Source: Rhodoblastus sp963748385 (lineage in GTDB: Bacteria; Pseudomonadota; Alphaproteobacteria; Rhizobiales; Beijerinckiaceae). Taken from it: a stretch of 64,000 bases of DNA. The stretch is taken from contig CAVVIQ010000015.1 in NCBI GenBank assembly GCA_963748385.1, positions 118,330 through 182,329 of the forward strand, in the 5' to 3' direction. Numbering within the stretch: position 1 is the stretch's first letter; each line of letters begins with the position of its first letter. The notes below the pieces were generated by a model, which saw only the letters and a program-made list of their open reading frames with translations, had not been told where the DNA came from and searched no databases. Position numbers and translations under genes: made by a program. Below, piece by piece: positions 51,636 to 59,811 of this stretch.

Positions 51636-51655
51636 ATATTGGACGAATATTGGAC
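51636..51655 (+). promoter_or_regulatory. Paired heptamer site, right end
   Basis: ATATTGGAC-GA-ATATTGGAC, 11-bp spacing, 38 bp inside attR. Same pattern as the left end; 63 bp upstream of the zinc-ribbon gene start. Confidence 0.6.
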
Positions 51656-51692
51656 ACGAGGCCGGATGTTTTCGCTAACTTATTGATTTTGC

Positions 51693-51739
51693 TGGCGCGC
51701 CCAAGGGGACTCGAACCCCTGTTTTCGCCGTGAAAGGGC
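51693..51739. repeat. attR within tRNA-Glu
   Basis: The second copy of the 47-bp att repeat. It covers the 3' half of the intact tRNA-Glu, so integration restores the tRNA with element sequence. Confidence 0.92.
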
Positions 51740-51768
51740 GACGTCCTAGACCGCTAGACGATGGGCGC
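51693..51768 (-). tRNA. tRNA-Glu (TTC)
   Basis: A 76-nt cloverleaf with acceptor GCGCCCA/TGGGCGC, anticodon loop CTTTCAC with TTC, T-arm AGGGGTTCGAGTCCCCT, discriminator G and an encoded CCA. This is the integration target of the element to its left. Confidence 0.97.
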
Positions 51769-51867
51769 TTTTTTGCGAAACGGCGGGGCCGCTCGCAAAG
51801 TGGGGCGACCTATAAACGCGGCCGATCAGGCTGGCAAGCCTTTCATGGTCCGGCCCGGGCATTTTTC

Positions 51868-53671
51868 CTATCCGCCCAGGCCCGGATTGCAAAAGGCGAG
51901 ATCGACCAGCCTGGCGCTGACTTTCGTGCGCCCGCCCCAATGGTCGAGGGTCAAAGAGCAGGCGAGATGGGCGCGCTCGCCGCGCGCCTTGGCCAGCGCC
52001 GAACCGAGCGCCGTATGGGCGGCGCGGAAAGCGGCGATTTCCATCCGCGCGCCGTCGCCGGCCTGGACCCGCAGCCGCAGATGATCGCCGCCGAAGGGCT
52101 GGACATCGGCGATTCTGTGTTCCGGCAGGACGAAGACCGGCTCGGGATTGGCGGAGCCGAAGGGGCCGGCCTTTTCGATCTCCTCGACCAGCGCGGGCGC
52201 GCAGGCGCTGGCGGTCAGCAAGCCGTCGATGGCGAGGCCGACCTCGGCGCGGGCGCGGGCGACCGGTGCGGCGAGCGTTTCTTCCAGAAAGGCCTGGAAA
52301 GTTTCGATCTGATCGCGGCGCAAGGTCACGCCGGCCGCCATGGCGTGGCCGCCGCCCTTGACGATCAGGCCGCGCTCGACCGCCGCGCGCACGGCGCGGC
52401 CGAGATCGACGCCGGAAATCGAACGCGCCGAACCGGTGGCGACATCGCCGTTCAAGGCGAGGGCGAAAGCCGGGCGGCCGAACATTTCCTTGAGCCGCGA
52501 GGCGACGAGGCCGACGATTCCCGGCTGCCAGTCCTCCCCCGCCGTGAGCACGAAGGCGCCCTGCTCCGCCGGGCCAAGCTGTTTATAGGCTTCGGCCAGG
52601 GCCTCCTGGAGCATCTGCTTTTCGAGGATCTGGCGCTCGCCATTGAGCCGGTCGAGTTCGGCGGCGATTTCTGCGGCCTCGATTTCGTCCTTGAGCAGCA
52701 GAAGCCGGGCGCCCAGAGCCGCGTCGCCGATGCGTCCGCCGGCGTTGATGCGCGGCCCGAGCAGAAAACCGAGGTGAAAGGCGCGCGGCGGGCCGTTGAG
52801 CTTGGCGACATCGGCCAAAGCCCTCAAGCCGACGCGGCCGCGCGATTTCATCAGGGCGAGGCCCTTGGTCACGAAGGCGCGGTTGAGGCCGGTGAGCGGC
52901 GCGACATCGGCCACGGTGGCGAGCGCGACCAGATCCAGCGAGCCCAAAAGATCAGGCTCCTGTCGCTCGCGGAAAAAACCGCGCTGGCGCAGCGCCCGAT
53001 TGAGCGCGACCAAGGCGACAAAGGCCACGCCGGCGGCGCAGAGCGCGCCCTGCCCCGAAACGTCGTCCTGCCGGTTGGGATTGACCACGAATGGCGTCGG
53101 GCAAGGCTTCCGGCGCCTGATGGTGGTCGAGCGCGACGACATCCATGCCGAGCCGCCGCGCCTCCGCGAAAGGCTCGAAACTGGTCGTGCCGCAGTCGAC
53201 CGTAACCAACAAAGTGGCGCCGCGCGCGGCGAGCGCGCGGACCGCCTCGACATTGGGTCCGTAGCCCTCGGTGATGCGGTCGGGAATATGGATCAGGCGG
53301 GGAACGCCGCAGAAATCGAAAAATTCCGCCAACAGCGCCGAGGAACAGGCGCCGTCAACGTCATAATCGCCGAAAATGGCGATGGTTTCCTGGCTTTCGA
53401 CGGCGCGGGCGAGCCGTTCCGTCGCCTCCTCCATCGCGGTGAGGGAAAAAGGCTCCGGCAGCAGCGCGCGAAGAGTCGGGTCGAGATGGCCGAGCGCGCT
53501 TTCTGGCGTCACGCCCCGGCCCGCCAGCACGCGGGACAAAAGGTCGGGCAGGCCGTTCTGCTGGGCGATGGCCAGCGCCCGCGCGTCGCCAGCGGCGTCG
53601 AGCCGGCTGCGCCATGGGCGGCCGAGAACGCTGGACTGAACGCCGAGCAGGACGCGCCGGTCAAACTCCAT
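51868..53671 (-). CDS. recJ: Single-stranded-DNA-specific exonuclease RecJ (frameshifted)
   Basis: A 5'-3' exonuclease for recombination and mismatch repair. N-terminal DHH motifs: IFGDYDVDGACSSALLAEFF and VVALDHHQAPEALPDA. The frame changes near 53090 (ALPDA to PFVVNPN; a base is missing) and continues with VKGGGHAMAAGVTL (DHHA1 motif) and the C-terminal OB-type domain to 51868. About 600 residues in all. Housekeeping gene, so a sequence error is likely. The start (MEFDRRVLLGVQSS) overlaps the GST gene by 11 bp. Confidence 0.9.
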
Positions 53672-54260
53672 CGGAATTGATTTTCGCCGCGCGCTGAAAT
53701 GCCGGACGCGACTGGCAGCGCTCCAGATAGGAGGCGAAGACCGGGCGCGGCTCCAGCATCTTGAAAGCATTGATGACAAAATGGAGGTCGGCGCCGATCA
53801 GCACGTCGGCGGCGGAAAATTTTTCGCCCAGCAGATAAGGCGTCGAAGAGAGAACTTCTTCCAGCACATTGAAAACCCTGTCGAAAGATCCAAAGCCCGC
53901 CATGTGCTCCGGCATCTGGGCCTTGGTGAATTTCTCGGCGATCGCGCCCTCGATGCAGGAGCCCGAAAAGAACAGCCATTGCAAAAAACGCCCGCGCGTC
54001 GGCGCGCCGATCGGCGGGGCCAGCCCGCTTTCCGGGAATTTCTCGGCGAGATAAGCGATGATCGCGCCCGATTCCGCGACGCAAGCCGCGCCGTCCTGAA
54101 GCGCCGGGACTTTTTCCATCGGGTTGATGGCGTGATATTCGGGCGTGTGATGGGCGCCGGATTTCAAATCCACCCGCACGCGCTCGTAAGGCGCGCCGAT
54201 TTCCTCCAGCATCCAGAGAGCGCGCAGCGACCGCGTATTGGGCGCCCAGAACAGCCGCAT
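53661..54260 (-). CDS. Glutathione S-transferase-like protein
   Basis: A 199-residue protein of the GST fold. N-terminal thioredoxin-like domain (MRLFWAPNTRSLRALWML, the KVPALQDG and ESGAIIAYLAEKFP segments), C-terminal helical domain (YLLGEKFSAADVLIGADLH). Probably detoxifies electrophiles. Its 3' end overlaps the recJ start by 11 bp. The frame is intact. Confidence 0.9.
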   Translation of the reverse strand: MRLFWAPNTRSLRALWMLEEIGAPYERVRVDLKSGAHHTPEYHAINPMEKVPALQDGAACVAESGAIIAYLAEKFPESGLAPPIGAPTRGRFLQWLFFSGSCIEGAIAEKFTKAQMPEHMAGFGSFDRVFNVLEEVLSSTPYLLGEKFSAADVLIGADLHFVINAFKMLEPRPVFASYLERCQSRPAFQRAAKINSDGV

Positions 54261-54285
54261 GGAGTCCCCCGGTGGAATGGAGCGA

Positions 54286-54328
54286 ACAAATTAGGAACAA
54301 GCCTGCGCCGCGTCAAGCGGGAAAATTG
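54286..54328. repeat. Copy A of a ~42-bp repeat, next to gst
   Basis: Shares GAACAAATTA-GAAC then GCGCCGCGTCAAGC-GGAAAAT with 56050-56091. See the second copy and the remnant of hom between them. Confidence 0.6.
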
Positions 54329-54426
54329 ACGCCCGCCGCCCCGCCTTGTGCGGAAATCCTGATTCCGGCATCCTGCCGTGGATCATATACTGATCGAACC
54401 GCAGCGACGACAGGAGAGAACTTCCG

Positions 54427-54867
54427 ATGACGGCCACTTCCGCCCATCAGCCCGCCTCTGTCGCGGCCGCCTTGCAGCGTTGGCATGAGTTCGTTCGGCG
54501 CCGGGACATGAGCGAACTTCACACCATTGTTCATCCCGAGGCGATCTTCCGTTCGCCGATGGCTTTTGCCCCCTACCAGCCGGCGGCCGCCCTGATCCTC
54601 GTGATCAGCACGGTGATGACCGTCTTCGAGGACTTCGAATATCATCGGGAATTCGCCAGCGGCGACGGGCTGAGCGTCGTCCTCGAATTCAGCGCCCGCA
54701 TCGCCGATAAAAGCCTCAAGGGCGTCGATATCATTCGTTTCGACGCGGACGGCAAGATCGTCGAGTTCGAAGTGATGGTGCGGCCTTATCTCAGTCTTCA
54801 GTTGCTGGGAGCCGAAATGGCGGCGCGCATCGGCGACAAGCTCCCCGCCTTCAAGGGCAAGGCGTGA
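54427..54867 (+). CDS. NTF2-like (SnoaL-fold) protein
   Basis: A 146-residue cone-shaped alpha+beta protein. WHEFVRRRDMSELHTIVHPE, then FEDFEYHREFASGDG and VDIIRFDADGKIVEFEVMVRP follow the NTF2-like fold. Members include small enzymes and unknown stress proteins. An 'AGGAGAG' ribosome-binding site is just upstream. It sits between the repeat copy A and a remnant of hom. Confidence 0.85.
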   Translation: MTATSAHQPASVAAALQRWHEFVRRRDMSELHTIVHPEAIFRSPMAFAPYQPAAALILVISTVMTVFEDFEYHREFASGDGLSVVLEFSARIADKSLKGVDIIRFDADGKIVEFEVMVRPYLSLQLLGAEMAARIGDKLPAFKGKA

Positions 54868-54913
54868 ACGCTCCGGACTGGCGAACGGAAAATCCCTCGA
54901 TCGTCGGCGCGCC

Positions 54914-55050
54914 TTATTCCCGCTCGATGCGGATCACCTGCGGCTTGTCGGCGACAGGGCCGTCCTTGACAATGGCCGCCGCCGCGCCACTCTGGTCGCG
55001 CGCAGCAACGCGAAAAAATTCTGCGCCCCGCCATTGCGCGTTGCGTGACA
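54914..55050 (-). pseudogene. Remnant of the 3' end of homoserine dehydrogenase
   Basis: The minus strand ends in IVKDGPVADKPQVIRIERE and a stop, closely matching the C-terminus of the intact hom at 56092 (IVMDGHVAEKPQVIRIERE). The similarity covers only the last 20-odd codons; upstream the sequence is unrelated. The open frame around it (to 55174) is otherwise unsupported. Confidence 0.65.
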
Positions 55051-55161
55051 TGATGGGAAACCCTACGCGGGCGACACGGCCGCTGTTTGAAAGCTGATGC
55101 ATTGCGCAATCTGCGTCAATTAATGCACTGTCGCCGTAACCCCTGTCACCGTAGCCCCACA

Positions 55162-55887
55162 TTAGTAGCGGCAAATTAGTTCGAACGGTGGGCCCTCGGT
55201 CTTGATTTTAGCCCGAATTAGACCAACCCAACCGAAACGCGCATCGGAGGAAACGGCGGCTACGTCGGCACTGTGGCTCATTGGAACCCAAAATACGAAA
55301 TCGCCGGGAGCCAATAGTTCGCCGCTTCCAGCGGTTTTCGCCATCACAAGAAAACCACCGTCATCTGACGTCACGCGGAGAACCGCCGTCTGCTTGCCGT
55401 CGGCCTCGACCTTGACTGCTGCTGGTGCGTCAAATTCTCGTTGCGCATCAAGGACCATCGCAACAATCGCCTTTTTCGTCTCAATGTCATTATCGCCGTA
55501 TTTGCATTGAAGGCGGAAAAAGGCCGAACGCCCTGCTTCGTCATTCGTGAACACGAAAACCGGATGGGGCGGTTCCTCATTGATCAATTTACGCCAAGAG
55601 GGGATCGTCCGAGGCGATGTCGGTAAGAGGTGATCACGTTTGGGTGCGTCTGTGGACTTTTTGCCCTTTATTTGTAGTAATGTGAAATGGGGAATTTCAT
55701 CCGGGGTAGGAGGTCGCGGATTTGCATCGCCCGCCATTCTGCGTAGGCGCGTTGCTCCTCCGCCGAAGGTTGCCATGTTGAAAACCCTTCGAAGCCTTTG
55801 ACGAGCCTCAGTTGTGGTGACGTAATCCTCCGGGCTTCGCCCCAGGAGACGAAGGGTAAGCTTCTGAAAAAAATTCATATTGAGCAC
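55162..55887 (-). CDS. Unknown accessory protein
   Basis: A 241-residue protein with no recognised domain: LRLLGRSPEDYVTTTEARQRL near the start, HPVFVFTNDEAGRSAFFRLQ (strand-rich) in the middle and ELLAPGDFVFWVPMSHS at the end. No signal peptide. It lies between a hom remnant and the real hom, and the composition is AT-richer than the chromosome, so it was probably inserted. The start could be 55887 or 55878. Confidence 0.6.
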   Translation of the reverse strand: MLNMNFFQKLTLRLLGRSPEDYVTTTEARQRLRRVFNMATFGGGATRLRRMAGDANPRPPTPDEIPHFTLLQIKGKKSTDAPKRDHLLPTSPRTIPSWRKLINEEPPHPVFVFTNDEAGRSAFFRLQCKYGDNDIETKKAIVAMVLDAQREFDAPAAVKVEADGKQTAVLRVTSDDGGFLVMAKTAGSGELLAPGDFVFWVPMSHSADVAAVSSDARFGWVGLIRAKIKTEGPPFELICRY

Positions 55888-56049
55888 CTTTTTCGAGTCT
55901 GTTGAGATTTGGGTGCCACACTTGTGACCTGAGCTGGAGTACCAAACCCGAGGTTACGATGGCGGCCAATTTTGCGCATGGCGCACGCCGCATCAATGAT
56001 AAGGCACTGTAACCATCATCCCGGATCAAATCCTTCGGCGCAAAGACGA

Positions 56050-56091
56050 GAACAAATTAAGAACGACCTCGCGCCGCGTCAAGCCGGAAAA
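56050..56091. repeat. Copy B of a ~42-bp repeat, next to hom
   Basis: Same string as 54286-54328 with six or seven mismatches; it directly abuts the stop codon of hom. Confidence 0.6.
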
Positions 56092-57390
56092 TCACTCCCG
56101 TTCGATGCGGATCACCTGCGGTTTTTCCGCGACGTGGCCGTCCATGACGATCTGCGCCAAAGCCTCTCGCACGCAGGCCTCGGTGGTGGCGTAGGTCACC
56201 AGCACCACCGGCGCGACACTCGCGTCGCCGTCGCTGGCGCGGCGCTGGACGATGCTTTCGAGCGATATGCCGTGTTCGGCCATGCGGGTGGCGATGGCCG
56301 CCGCCGCGCCAATGTGGTTGCGCACCGCAAGCCGAATGTAATAGCCGCCCTCATGGCGCTGCATCGGCGATTTGTCGGCCGCGGCCAGATGTTCGACCGG
56401 CAGGCCGAAGGGCGCCGAGCGGATGCCGCGCGCGATGTCGGCGATATCCGCCACGACCGCCGAGGCCGTCGCCATGCCGCCGGCTCCGGGGCCGACCAGG
56501 GTCAGTTCGTTGACCGCGTCGGCGTCCACCGTGACCGCATTGGTCACGCCCATCACCTGGGCGATGGCGGAAGACAGCGGAACCATGGTCGGATGGACGC
56601 GCTGTTCGACGCCATGCGGCGTGCGCTGGGCGACGCCGAGCAGTTTTACGCGATAGCCAAGCTCGGCGGCGGCCTGGAGATCGGCCAGCGAAATGTCCTG
56701 GATGCCCTCGACGCTGATCGCCTCGGCGTCGAGCTTCACCCCGAAGGCGAGCGAGGCGAGGATGGCGAGCTTGTGGGCGGTGTCGAAGCCGCCGATGTCG
56801 AAGGTCGGATCGGCCTCGGCATAGCCGAGTTTCTGGGCGTCGGCGAGGCATTCGGCAAAGGACAGGCCCTCCAGCTCCATCCGCGACAGGATGTAATTGC
56901 AGGTGCCGTTGAGAATGCCATAGACGCGTTCGATGCTGTTGCCGGCAAGCCCCTCGCGCAGGGTTTTCACGATGGGAATGCCGCCGGCGACCGAGGCCTC
57001 GAAGGCGAGCGCGGCGTGATGCTGTTCCGCCAGCCGGGCCAGGGCGACGCCGTGCCTGGCGAGCAGGGCCTTGTTGGCGGTGACCACCGATTTGCCCGAA
57101 GCAAGCGCCGCCTCGACGCTCTCGCGCGCCGGGCCTTCGTCGCCGCCGATCAACTCGACGAACAGGTCGATTTTTTCGGAAGCGGCGAGTTCTTTCGGCG
57201 TGGCGAACCACGTCGCGCCGGAAAGGTCGATCCCGCGCTCGCGGGCGGGGTCTCGCGCTGAAACGCCCGTGACCACGATTTTCTTGCCGGTGCGGGCGGC
57301 GAGATCGCTTGCCTGCGCGGCGAGAAGGCGGACGACGGCGCCGCCGACCGTGCCCAGACCGGCGATGCCGACGCGCAAAATCTCACTCAT
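56092..57390 (-). CDS. hom: Homoserine dehydrogenase
   Basis: Reduces aspartate semialdehyde to homoserine for threonine and methionine. N-terminal NAD(P)-binding VGIAGLGTVGGAVVRLLA, then VTANKALLARHG, the catalytic domain with ASVAGGIPIVKTLREG and AYAEADPTFD-type AEADPTFDIGG, and a C-terminal ACT domain (YYIRLAVRNHIGAAAAIATR). Length 432, normal. The frame is intact. Confidence 0.96.
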   Translation of the reverse strand: MSEILRVGIAGLGTVGGAVVRLLAAQASDLAARTGKKIVVTGVSARDPARERGIDLSGATWFATPKELAASEKIDLFVELIGGDEGPARESVEAALASGKSVVTANKALLARHGVALARLAEQHHAALAFEASVAGGIPIVKTLREGLAGNSIERVYGILNGTCNYILSRMELEGLSFAECLADAQKLGYAEADPTFDIGGFDTAHKLAILASLAFGVKLDAEAISVEGIQDISLADLQAAAELGYRVKLLGVAQRTPHGVEQRVHPTMVPLSSAIAQVMGVTNAVTVDADAVNELTLVGPGAGGMATASAVVADIADIARGIRSAPFGLPVEHLAAADKSPMQRHEGGYYIRLAVRNHIGAAAAIATRMAEHGISLESIVQRRASDGDASVAPVVLVTYATTEACVREALAQIVMDGHVAEKPQVIRIERE

Positions 57391-57609
57391 GTCCCGGCCC
57401 CCGCGAAAATTCTGAATTCGCGGGCGTTGTGCCTCATTTCGCGCGAACGATCAATGTTTGGAAAAGCGCGCGGCTTTTGCCGCGCCACGCCCCGAACATG
57501 GGCTGTGTACAGGCCCCTGGACGCGTTGTAAGACGGAGCGCCGAAATCGGGCCAAGCGAGGCGACGCCGTCCCACCGCGGACAACTCCTCGGATGACTGG
57601 AGCGCATGG

Positions 57610-59118
57610 ATGAAGCGGCTGCTGTTCTTCTGGCTCGCGCTCGCCATTGCGCCGCTCGCGGTCATCGGTCCCGCAAAGGCCGCCGAATTGTTCGTGGCCC
57701 AGGGCTGCGACCTTCCCAAGGGACCGGGCGGCGGCCACAAATTCTATATCGACCCCGTCCACGGCAGCATGAGCAACGACGGCTCCGAACAGCATCCCTG
57801 GCGCACCCTCGCCGAGGTCCTGGCCCCGTCAAGCCACCTGATCTCCTCGTTCGCCTATGTGAACTACGCCAAGGGCGGCCGCGACCTGCGCCGGTCAATC
57901 CCCAAGGCCCGGTCAAAGCCGGCGACACCCTCGTCCTGATGACCGGCGACCATGGCGACGTCGATCTCAGGCAATATGAAAACAAGGATTTCATTTATGT
58001 CGTAGCGCGGGAAGGACCAGACGCCGGTGATCCGTTCGATGCGGGTGTTGTCGTCGTCGCATTGGTTCTTCAAGGGCTTGAAATTCCAGGGCGTGCGGCC
58101 CGAGAAAAATCTCTACGGCGCCATGGTGGAGGTCGGATATACTGATTTCTTCGGGTCTACCGACAATATTGTCTTCGCGTCGAATTCATTTACGACCCAA
58201 GGACGATGTCGCGCAGTTGGACCGACGCCGATTGGGTGAACAAGCCATATAATTCGCGCATTTCGTACGACGCGCCCGCTGCACGACCCTGTTTTCAAAT
58301 CATTTTTATAATGTTCGCAACGCGATTACGATCTGCGGGCGACAATGCCGTCGCCGCCGACAATCTGATCGAAAACATGGGCAATGACGGTTTCGATCAT
58401 TACGGCGAGCAATCTCACGATCCGCCATAACATCATCCGTTCAGGGCATCATTCTCCCACAGAAACGCTTCATGCCGACGGAATCCAGGGCTGGACGCTC
58501 AAGGGCGCGACCAATCGGAACGTGCGGATCGAAGGCAATATCGTCACCGACTTCGACCAGTCGGACAATAATTACATGCAAGGGATTTCGATTTTCGACG
58601 GCAAATGGGACGGCGTCGAAATCATCAATAATGTGGTCGTCACCAACACATGGCATGGCGTTGCGCTCTATGGCGTCGAAAACGCCAAGGTGATCAATAA
58701 TACGGTGCTGCCGTCGCGTCCCGAAAAATTCATGACCTGGATCATGGTCCATCCGGGAAAGGACAAAAGGCCGTCGTCGAATGTCGTGGTCCGCAACAAT
58801 ATCGCCGGTCAGATCATTGTTGGCGGTCTCAACGTCGAGGCCGACCATAACATCGCCGTCGGACGCATCCACGGGCTGCAACTCCGCAACGTCGATCCGG
58901 CCACGATGAGCGCGACATTTTCCTCCAATCTCGAAAATGTCCCGCCGGATATGCTATTCAGGAACTTCGACATCGTAGGGGGCGCTTTGGACCTCCGCCT
59001 CGCGCCAAAAAGTCCGGCGCTGAGAGCCGGGTCCGCCGAGGGCGCTCCCGCGCTCGACATTGACGGACGCCCGAGAAAGCCGCCAATCGATATTGGCGCT
59101 TATGCACGAGAACAATGA
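57610..59118 (+). pseudogene. Secreted right-handed beta-helix protein (frameshifted)
   Basis: Starts with a signal peptide (RLLFFWLALAIAPLAVIG) then YIDPVHGSMSNDGSEQHPWRTLAE, the opening of pectate-lyase-like proteins. The helix repeats are clear downstream: NLTIRHNIIRSG, NVRIEGNIVTDF, GVEIINNVVVTN and NAKVINNTVLPS. It ends with the DIDGRPRKPPIDIGAYA motif of many extracellular beta-helix proteins. At least four indels break it (57900, 58000s, 58250, 58390). It may cut or bind a surface polysaccharide. Confidence 0.65.
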
Positions 59119-59121
59119 AAA

Positions 59122-59499
59122 CTACTTTGGAATGTCGCGGTTGCGAACTGCTTCCGCGAGCTCTTGCATGAACGGAAATGGTTCGTCCGACAAATAGTCG
59201 GGCGTCAGAGACTTGGCGCGCCAGCCTGCCGCCGGATTGGCGAGAAAGGCGCGGCACTGCTCGGCCAAGGCAGTTGCGATGGCTTCAGGAAAAATATTGT
59301 CGAGAGAAACTATATTTTCGTGCACTTTGGATAGATCTTTGCATGTATAGCTATTGGTGATTGTGCGCACCCCGAAATGCGCCATTTCCAGAGGCGGATA
59401 ACTGGGATGAGGCGACGCCATGAGCGACAAACCGACCGCCGCCGTTTCGAGCGTGTGCGCATATTGTTCGATCGAAAGTTTTCCTAACGGCGCCAGCAC
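59122..59499 (-). pseudogene. C-terminal fragment of a WsaF-like rhamnosyltransferase
   Basis: LGKLSIEQYAHTLETAAVGL then SLMASPHPSYPPLEMAHFG match the C-terminal part of WsaF-type glycosyltransferases, with the nucleotide-sugar-binding SPHPSYPPLEMAHFG block. The N-terminal domain is absent upstream, where fragments of other proteins lie. Confidence 0.7.
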
Positions 59500-59682
59500 C
59501 CTGCCCGGCCGCTCCTCCGTTTACTATATCCATCTCTCTTGCAGCCATGACAGGTTTACACATGTTGGAGCCGATCAGACGTACCTCGCATCGCCAAGAA
59601 CAACAATTGCCATCACCATTACGACGGGCAGACCCAAGACTGGTACAAGTTTCGCCGGCCACTGCAGCTAGAATTTGAGTTG
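59500..59682. other. Mosaic junction region
   Basis: No intact gene. One minus-strand frame reads LPVVMVMAIVVLGDARY, like the last transmembrane segment of a GT39-type membrane protein. Unrelated pieces lie to both sides. Confidence 0.35.
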
Positions 59683-59811
59683 TTAATCAGCCTGATCGCC
59701 TTGTAGGTCGCAGACAACGACGTTCGTACCTTCACGATGACAAACGCGCGCATTGCCTTCGCCCAATCCTCCTCCCCCGCCTGTAATCAATAAGGTCTTG
59801 TCATTAAACAT
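59683..59811 (-). pseudogene. N-terminal fragment of an SDR oxidoreductase
   Basis: MFNDKTLLITGGGGGLGEG then NVVVCDL gives the Rossmann TGxxxGxG of short-chain dehydrogenases, ended after 42 codons by a stop. The rest is missing. Confidence 0.55.

Larger units (their letters stand above)
38469..51692. mobile_element. tRNA-Glu-integrated element with terminase but no virion genes
   Basis: About 13.2 kb between the two att copies. Order: integrase, short ORF, AlpA-like regulator, two small ORFs, replication protein with in-gene iterons, partner ORF, four small ORFs, terminator, TerS, TerL, lipoprotein-like ORF, regulator remnant, two short ORFs, terminator, three-gene cargo operon, zinc-ribbon ORF. 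Integrase, regulator, replication module and terminase without portal, capsid, tail or lysis genes is the gene set of phage satellites (PICI-like), but a reduced prophage is possible. It sits outside the host's apparent operon pattern. Confidence 0.8.

Noticed and set aside
54914..55174. An 86-residue gene ending in PQVIRIERE
   Set aside because: Only the last 20-odd codons match anything, and they copy the hom C-terminus; best read as a remnant.
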